Assembly (NCBI GenBank): GCA_964472275.1
Contig: CAYYJN010000001.1
Coordinates: forward strand, 1-64,000
DNA: 64,000 nt
Direction: 5' to 3'
DNA from: JAFDVN01 sp964472275
GTDB lineage: Bacteria; Acidobacteriota; Holophagae; Holophagales; Holophagaceae
Shown here: piece after piece, positions 59,061 through 64,000 of the stretch
Layout of the letters: each line of letters begins with the position of its first letter
Position numbering within the stretch: position 1 is the stretch's first letter
Program-made: the position numbers and the translations under genes
Notes under the pieces: generated by a model
Seen by the model: the letters and a program-made list of their open reading frames with translations, nothing else
The model's database searches: none
Told to the model about the DNA's origin: nothing

Positions 59061-59557
59061 CTGCCCGTGCCCTTGCTCGTGCGGAAGGGCAGCGCCACAT
59101 CGAAGCCGAGCACATCCACATGGGCCGTGCCATCCAGGGACCAGGTGGCCGCCTGATGCTCCAGCGCCGCGGCCTTGATGGGACCCCAGGCGTCCTTGAT
59201 CTGCGCGTAGGAAAGCCCGACCTGGGCATGCAGCGTGCTGCGGCCCTTCGCGGCGATAGCCATGCCTTCCGGGAAAGCGACCACGCCGAGCCCGTGGCTG
59301 CCGCCGCCGGTGGCGAGATTCAGATTCCCGCCCACCGCGCGGGTGCGGAAGCCCTGGGAGCTGTCGTTCTGGACGCCCAGATCCATGTCCAGCACGAGGC
59401 GGCTCTGATCCAGCGGAAAGGCGAGCTCGACGCGCGGGCTCACCTTGTCCAGGCTGAACTTCAGCTGCTGCGCCGCGGCCCGCAGCGCCGCCGTGGGATC
59501 GAAGGCCGCGCAGCCCGTGAGCAGCAACAGGGACGCGGGGACGAGAAGGCGCTTCAT
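59057..59557 (-). CDS. LEA14/WHy-domain-like lipoprotein
   Basis: The 166-residue protein has a lipoprotein signal (LLVPASLLLLTGCAAF, lipobox LTGC) and a beta-rich domain with VELAFPLDQSRLVLDMDLGV and VGGNLNLA, resembling LEA14-type proteins tied to stress and desiccation. The match is by pattern only. It is 1 bp after queD and overlaps the HAD gene, so the three probably share a transcript. Confidence 0.7.
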   Translation of the reverse strand: MKRLLVPASLLLLTGCAAFDPTAALRAAAQQLKFSLDKVSPRVELAFPLDQSRLVLDMDLGVQNDSSQGFRTRAVGGNLNLATGGGSHGLGVVAFPEGMAIAAKGRSTLHAQVGLSYAQIKDAWGPIKAAALEHQAATWSLDGTAHVDVLGFDVALPFRTSKGTGR

Positions 59558-59558
59558 G

Positions 59559-59906
59559 TCAGGCTCCCCGGTAGATGACGCAATTGTCCGTGGTCTCGAA
59601 GACCTCGATCTGGCACAGCGCGGGCAACGCGGGCTTCAACTGCTCCCAGATCCAGATGGAGATGTTCTCCGCCGTCGAAAGCGGGATCAGGTCGTTGAGG
59701 AAGCGGTGGTCCAGCTTGGCGATGACCTTCTCGTTCACGACCTTCGACAGGTCGTCGAAATCAATGATCATCCCCGTCTCCGCCTCCGGCGCGCCCTCGA
59801 TGGACACGAACAGCTTGTAGCTGTGCCCGTGCAAGTTCCGGCACTTCCCCGGATGGTTGTAGATGAAGTGGGCGGATTCGAACCAGTATTCTTTGCGAAG
59901 GATCAT
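59559..59906 (-). CDS. queD: 6-carboxy-5,6,7,8-tetrahydropterin synthase (QueD/PTPS family)
   Basis: The 115-residue protein has zinc ligands in ESAHFIYNH and LHGHSYKL, the catalytic Cys in GKCRNLHGH, and the final Glu in IEVFETTDNCVIY. QueD makes the carboxy-pterin for queuosine and 7-deazaguanine synthesis. ATG 59906 gives the family N-terminus; the longer open frame upstream is antisense to pnp and is not coding. First of three minus-strand genes. Confidence 0.9.
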   Translation of the reverse strand: MILRKEYWFESAHFIYNHPGKCRNLHGHSYKLFVSIEGAPEAETGMIIDFDDLSKVVNEKVIAKLDHRFLNDLIPLSTAENISIWIWEQLKPALPALCQIEVFETTDNCVIYRGA

Positions 59907-59971
59907 CGGCGTCACAGTAGGAAGACCCCGCAAGAGCAGGGCTTTCAGTTTAACGGGCCAGCGCCCCGGCC

Positions 59972-59980
59972 TGTTATGAT
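59972..59980 (+). promoter_or_regulatory. Extended -10 promoter element for pnp
   Basis: TGTTATGAT is an extended -10 (TGn plus TATGAT). A weak TTTAAC lies 20 bp upstream. The resulting leader of about 150 bases precedes pnp, long enough for the autoregulation by RNase III and PNPase known in E. coli, although no such site was identified. Confidence 0.5.
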
Positions 59981-60137
59981 TGATGTGACCGGCTTTTCCC
60001 CCTCGTCGGCGGCGACCTCTGCAGGAAGCCCACTTCGCCTCTTCCAATCCTTCGGCGACGGGTTTCATGGAGGGATCGCTTGGGGGCCCCAGGGGCGGGC
60101 GTGCCCCAGAAGTCCGGGCCATTGGCCCAGGAGACCC

Positions 60138-62252
60138 ATGAACGCTCTCACTTTCACCCCCACCACCGTCAGCCTCGACCTGGGCGGCGCGCCCATCTCC
60201 TTGGAGACCGGCCGCATCGCCAAGCAGGCCCACGGCGCCGTCATCGCCCGCCAGGGCGGCACCATGGTGCTCGTGGCCGCGTGCCACGCCGCCCCGCGCG
60301 AAGGCATCGATTTCTTCCCCCTCACCGTGGACTACCGGGAAAGCGTCTTCGCGGCCGGCAAGATCCCTGGCGGCTGGTTCAAACGCGAAGGCCGCCCCAC
60401 GCTGAAAGAGACGCTCACCTCGCGCCTCATTGACCGCCCCTTGCGCCCGCTCTTCGAGGAGGGCTACAACGACGACACGATGATCACCGCGCAGGTCATC
60501 AGCTACGACGGCGAGCACGCCCCTGAGATCCTCGCCATGGTGGCGGCTTCCGCGGCGCTCACCATCAGCGAGATCCCCTTCCCCAACCCCGTCGGCGGCG
60601 TCCGCGTCGGCCGCGTGAACGGCGCCTTCGTCGTGAACCCCACCACCGCCCAGCGCGTGGAAAGCGATCTGGACCTGCTCGTCGCCGGCACCTCGGACGC
60701 GCTCGTGATGGTGGAGTGCGGCGCGAAGGAAGTGAACGAAGCCGACATGGTGAAGGCCCTCGCCTTCGGCCACGATCAAGTCAAGAAGCTCGTGAAGCTC
60801 CAGGAGGATCTGCGCGCCAAAGTCGGCAAGGCTAAGCTCGTGCCCGTGAAGGCGGAGCGCGACCAGGCGATCTACGACGCCATCGCCGCCAAGTACGCCG
60901 AGAAGCTCATGGCCGCGCTGACCATGAAGGTGAAGATCGAGAGCTACAAGACTCTCGACCTCCTCAAGAAGGAAGTGGTCGCCGATCTCACCGCCGAGAA
61001 GCCCGAGCTCAAGGGCGAGGTGAAGGCCTGCTTCGACCTCCTCAAGGAAACGCTCTTCCGCAACGCCATCCTCAAGCAGGGCGCCCGCCTGGACGGCCGC
61101 AAGTTCGACCAGATCCGCCCCCTCAACATCGAGGTCGGCTTCCTGCCCGGCGCGCACGGTTCCGCGCTCTTCACCCGCGGCGAGACTCAGGCCATGGTGA
61201 CCACCACCCTCGGCACGCTGGACGACATCCAGATCATTGACGGGCTGGAGGAGGAGTACAAAAAGAAGTTCTACCTCCACTACAACTTCCCCGGCTACTC
61301 CGTGGGCGAGTGCAAGCCGAACCGCGGCCCCGGCCGCCGCGAGATGGGTCATGGCATGCTCGCCGAGCGCGCGATCGCCGCCGTCATGCCTTCGGATGAA
61401 GAGAACCCCTACACGGTGCGCGTCGTCTCCGACATCACCGAGAGCAACGGCTCCTCGTCCATGGCGACGATCTGCGGCGGCACGCTGTCGCTGATGGACG
61501 CGGGCATCAAGCTCAAGGCCCCCGTGGCTGGCGTGGCCATGGGCCTCGTGTCCGATGGCGAGAAGTTCGTCGTCCTCTCCGACATCGCCGGCCAGGAAGA
61601 CCACTATGGCGACATGGACTTCAAGGTCGCCGGCACCGTGAACGGCATCACCGCCCTCCAGATGGACATCAAGATCGGCGGCATCACCACCGACATCCTC
61701 ACCAAGGCGCTGGACCAGGCCAAGGCCGGCCGCCTGCACCTGCTGGAGCAGATGGGCCAGACCCTCGCCGCGCCGCGCGCCGAGTTCGCCGGCAACGCGC
61801 CGCAGATGCACAGCCTGCAGCTCCCCAAAGAGAAGATCCGCGATGTCATCGGCAAGGGCGGCGCGACCATCCGCGGCATCATTGACGCCTCGGGCTGCTC
61901 CGTGAACATTGACGACAACGGCCTCTGCCAGGTCGCAGGCCCCACCAAGGAGAAGCTCGCCATCGCCCTCAAGATGATCGGCGACCTCATCCAGACCGCC
62001 GAAGTTGGCAAGACCTACATGGGCAAGGTGGCCAAGGTCGTCGAATTCGGCGCCTTCGTGACCATCCTCCCCGGCCTCGACGGCCTGCTCCATGTCTCCG
62101 AGATGGCGCCCCACCGCGTCAAGAGCCCCAGCGACGAAGTCAGCGAAGGCCAGGAGATCATGGTCAAGGTCATCGGCGTGGATGAGAAGAACGGCAAGAT
62201 CAAGCTGAGCCGCAAAGCCCTGCTGGTCGAAGCCGCCCCATCCGGCGAATAA
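60138..62252 (+). CDS. pnp: Polyribonucleotide nucleotidyltransferase (PNPase)
   Basis: The 704-residue 3'-5' phosphorolytic exoribonuclease has two RNase PH domains (MVLVAACHAAPREGIDFFPL; ALFTRGETQAMVTTTLGT), FFR..RPTLKETLTSRLIDRPL-type motifs, a KH domain (RDVIGKGGATIRGIIDASG) and a C-terminal S1 domain (YMGKVAKVVEFGAFVTILPG). AGGAG lies 5 bases before ATG 60138; an upstream open extension covers queD on the other strand and is not coding. It ends shortly before a strong terminator. Confidence 0.97.
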   Translation: MNALTFTPTTVSLDLGGAPISLETGRIAKQAHGAVIARQGGTMVLVAACHAAPREGIDFFPLTVDYRESVFAAGKIPGGWFKREGRPTLKETLTSRLIDRPLRPLFEEGYNDDTMITAQVISYDGEHAPEILAMVAASAALTISEIPFPNPVGGVRVGRVNGAFVVNPTTAQRVESDLDLLVAGTSDALVMVECGAKEVNEADMVKALAFGHDQVKKLVKLQEDLRAKVGKAKLVPVKAERDQAIYDAIAAKYAEKLMAALTMKVKIESYKTLDLLKKEVVADLTAEKPELKGEVKACFDLLKETLFRNAILKQGARLDGRKFDQIRPLNIEVGFLPGAHGSALFTRGETQAMVTTTLGTLDDIQIIDGLEEEYKKKFYLHYNFPGYSVGECKPNRGPGRREMGHGMLAERAIAAVMPSDEENPYTVRVVSDITESNGSSSMATICGGTLSLMDAGIKLKAPVAGVAMGLVSDGEKFVVLSDIAGQEDHYGDMDFKVAGTVNGITALQMDIKIGGITTDILTKALDQAKAGRLHLLEQMGQTLAAPRAEFAGNAPQMHSLQLPKEKIRDVIGKGGATIRGIIDASGCSVNIDDNGLCQVAGPTKEKLAIALKMIGDLIQTAEVGKTYMGKVAKVVEFGAFVTILPGLDGLLHVSEMAPHRVKSPSDEVSEGQEIMVKVIGVDEKNGKIKLSRKALLVEAAPSGE

Positions 62253-62280
62253 TCGTCGGCAGACCGCCCTTGATCCCATG

Positions 62281-62315
62281 AGAGAAGCGCCGCCAGATGG
62301 CGGCGCTTCTCTTTT
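62281..62315 (+). terminator. Rho-independent terminator of pnp
   Basis: AGAGAAGCGCCGCC (62281-62294), loop AGAT and GGCGGCGCTTCTCT (62299-62312) form a perfect 14-bp stem followed by TTT, 28 bp after the pnp stop. Confidence 0.9.
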
Positions 62316-62330
62316 CCATCCGATCGCGAC

Positions 62331-62361
62331 AAAAAGGCCCGCTCGCGCGGGCCCTTTTGTT
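62331..62361 (-). terminator. Rho-independent terminator of rpoC
   Basis: Read on the minus strand, GGCCCGC/GCGGGCC with one bulged base is flanked by AAAA and ends in a TTTTT tract (complement of 62331-62335). It lies just after the rpoC stop and back to back with the pnp terminator. Confidence 0.85.
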
Positions 62362-62375
62362 TAGGTCTGGAAGCC

Positions 62376-64000
62376 TTACAGGTCTTCGCCGTCAATCTCG
62401 TTGAGGCCGTGCATCTCTTCGACATGGGCGGCGAGGCGGCTGTACTCGTCGTCAATGTCGGAGTCGAGGCCGAACATGGCGGGCTGGACTTCGGGGTACT
62501 GGCCTTCTTCGATCTCGATGTTGCGGTAGGCAGCGGTGCCGCTGCCGGCGGGGATCAGGCGGCCGAGGATGACATTCTCCTTGAGCCCGCGCAGGTAGTC
62601 CACGCGGCCTTCCAGGGCGGCCTCGGTGAGGACGCGGGTGGTCTCCTGGAAGCTGGCGGCCGAGATGAAGCTCTCGGAGGTCAGCGCGGCCTTGGTGATG
62701 CCGAGCAGCAAAGGCTCGCAGGACGCGGGCTGGCCGTTCTGGCCGAGGGTGGCCTCGTTGATCTCCTTGAAGCGGTACTTGTCGATCTTCTCCTCGACGA
62801 TTAGCGGGGTGTCCCCGACCTCGGTGACCATGACCCAGCGCATCATCTGGCGGATGATCGTCTCGATGTGCTTGTCGTTGATGGTCACGCCCTGGGCGCG
62901 GTAGACCTCCTGCACCTCGTTGACGAGGAAGGCCTGGAGGGCCTTCTCGCCCTGGACCTTGAGCAGGTCGTGGGGCGACACCGCGCCTTCGGTGAGCTTC
63001 TCGCCCGCGCGGATCTCATCGCCGTCCTGGACGAGGATGTGCTTGCCGCGGGGGATGAGGTACTCCTTCTTCTCCTGGCCATCAGCGGATTCGATGACGA
63101 CCTTCTGGCTGCCGCGCACGCGGTTGCCGTACTTGGCCACGCCGGTGACTTCGGTGATGATCGCCGGGTCCTTGGGACGGCGGCCTTCGAAGAGCTCGGT
63201 CACGCGCGGCAGGCCGCCCGTGATGTCGCTGGTCTTGGCCTGCTGGCGCGGGGTCTTGGCGAGCACATCGCCGGGCTGGAGTTCCTGGCCCTCTTCCACT
63301 TCCACATAGGCGCCGGTGGGGATGTTGTAGCGCTTGAGGACCTTGTGGTTGTCGCCCTTGATGTTGATGTGCGGGTGGATCTTGTCGTCGGTGGGATCAA
63401 TGACCTTCTTGCGGAAGTTGCCGCTGATGGGGTCCTTCTCCTCCTGGTAGCTCACATTGAGCTCGAACTCCTTGAAGTCCGCGGCGCCGGCCACTTCGGC
63501 GAGCACCACATCGTTGTAGGGATCCCACTCGGCCAGCAGGGTGCGGGGCTCCACTTTCTCGCCATCCTTGACGCGGAGCACCGCGCCGGAAGTGATCTTG
63601 TAGCGCTCGCGCTCGTTGCCATCCGCGTCCGTCACCAGCAGGTAGCCGTTGCGGGTGAGGGAGACGGTCTCGTGCTTGCGGTTCTTGACGGTCTTGCCTT
63701 CCAGTCCCTCGAACTTCACGACGCCGGCGATCTGGGCCTCGTGGGTGCTCTTCTCGGTGGCGCGGGAGGCGGCGCCGCCCACATGGAAGGTACGCATGGT
63801 GAGCTGGGTGCCGGGCTCGCCGATGCTTTGAGCGGCGATGACGCCGACCGCCTCGCCGAGGTCCACGGGGCGGCCCGAGGACAGGTTCAGGCCGTAGCAC
63901 TTGGCGCAGACGCCGCGGCGGGCTTCGCAGGTGAGGACGGAGCGGATCTTGACGCTCGCCACGCCGCTGGTCTCGATCTTGAAACCAAGCTCTTCGCTGA
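62376..64000 (-). CDS. rpoC: RNA polymerase subunit beta' (C-terminal part, runs off the window)
   Basis: The frame is open to the right edge, so about 541 C-terminal residues are visible. The zinc site LTCEARRGVCAKCYGLNL, the bridge/trigger-loop region GEAVGVIAAQSIGEPGTQLT with MRTFHVGGAAS, and the C-terminal YLRGLKENVILGRLIPAGSG identify beta'. The internal ATG at 63962 is not the start, since coding similarity (SEELGFKIETSGVA) continues upstream. It is convergent with pnp. Confidence 0.97.
   Translation of the reverse strand, partial: SEELGFKIETSGVASVKIRSVLTCEARRGVCAKCYGLNLSSGRPVDLGEAVGVIAAQSIGEPGTQLTMRTFHVGGAASRATEKSTHEAQIAGVVKFEGLEGKTVKNRKHETVSLTRNGYLLVTDADGNERERYKITSGAVLRVKDGEKVEPRTLLAEWDPYNDVVLAEVAGAADFKEFELNVSYQEEKDPISGNFRKKVIDPTDDKIHPHINIKGDNHKVLKRYNIPTGAYVEVEEGQELQPGDVLAKTPRQQAKTSDITGGLPRVTELFEGRRPKDPAIITEVTGVAKYGNRVRGSQKVVIESADGQEKKEYLIPRGKHILVQDGDEIRAGEKLTEGAVSPHDLLKVQGEKALQAFLVNEVQEVYRAQGVTINDKHIETIIRQMMRWVMVTEVGDTPLIVEEKIDKYRFKEINEATLGQNGQPASCEPLLLGITKAALTSESFISAASFQETTRVLTEAALEGRVDYLRGLKENVILGRLIPAGSGTAAYRNIEIEEGQYPEVQPAMFGLDSDIDDEYSRLAAHVEEMHGLNEIDGEDL

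Noticed and set aside
59907..62279. Very long open frame antisense to pnp, continuous with queD
   Set aside because: It is a GC-rich shadow of pnp; the translated sequence is low-complexity His/Asp/Ala-rich without domains, and queD has its own start at 59906.
62376..63962. ATG at 63962 as the start of a 528-residue protein
   Set aside because: RpoC-like coding sequence continues upstream of it to the window edge; the gene is truncated by the window.

Overview
This is a 64 kb, high-GC, gene-dense bacterial chromosome segment with no tRNA or rRNA genes, CRISPR arrays, insertion sequences or phage genes. Gene content points to a Gram-negative aerobic or facultative bacterium: RND efflux with a TolC-family lipoprotein, apolipoprotein N-acyltransferase, a cbb3-type oxidase, and dcw-cluster genes next to ruvX. 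The combination and codon style suggest Acidobacteriota, class Holophagae (Geothrix/Holophaga-like). That placement is inference from gene content, not a database match.

Layout. (1) 1-5.6 kb: ruvX (minus), an alkylguanine methyltransferase, then the end of the cell-wall/division cluster murB-ftsQ-ftsA-ftsZ. (2) 5.6-6.6 kb: two genes of lower GC and unknown function (one DUF6624-like). (3) 6.7-22.3 kb: a sulfur/methionine regulon in three transcription units, each headed by a SAM-I riboswitch. Unit 1 is a methyltransferase/MTHFR fusion, a [2Fe-2S] ferredoxin, metH and metB. Unit 2 is siroheme synthesis, sulfite reductase, TauE-type permease, cysH, cysD, cysN and a micropeptide. Unit 3 is metX. 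(4) 22.5-28.4 kb: a threonine operon (aspartokinase, homoserine dehydrogenase, homoserine kinase, threonine synthase, aspartate-semialdehyde dehydrogenase) behind a thrL-like leader peptide and attenuator. Together regions 3 and 4 cover sulfate reduction and the aspartate-to-threonine/methionine pathway. (5) 28.5-36.5 kb, minus strand: an RND efflux operon and an OPT-family transporter. (6) 36.5-40.5 kb, plus strand: SpoU-type RNA methyltransferase, lnt, maf, and a response regulator with an HD-GYP domain.

(7) 40.5-49.8 kb, minus strand: the most unusual region. It is a 13-gene respiratory operon joining a cbb3 oxidase (CcoN and a CcoO/CcoP-like fusion) to a Rieske/cytochrome b module with TWO cytochromes b. 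One b is a long cytochrome b whose second haem-ligand histidines are both arginine. The other keeps all four histidines but is fused to a two-cluster [4Fe-4S] ferredoxin domain, and the next gene encodes an MvhD/FlpD-type iron-sulfur protein. Several tiny membrane proteins lie in the operon. This is the best candidate for an undescribed system: a bc-cbb3 assembly with a built-in low-potential Fe-S branch.

(8) 50-56.7 kb: a large protein (apparent pseudokinase, AAA/STAND-like ATPase, TPR) followed by panB, panC, two paralogous exported proteins and panD. (9) 56.8-64 kb: RNase G; a minus-strand HAD phosphatase, LEA14-like lipoprotein and queD; pnp; and the 3' part of rpoC, convergent with pnp and separated from it by back-to-back terminators.

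Four copies of a fold-back repeat built on CAGAG/CACGGAG words lie in intergenic gaps at about 0.1-0.3, 9.1, 22.3 and 28.4 kb. Start sites were chosen from Shine-Dalgarno spacing and from the frequent ATGA-type stop/start overlaps.
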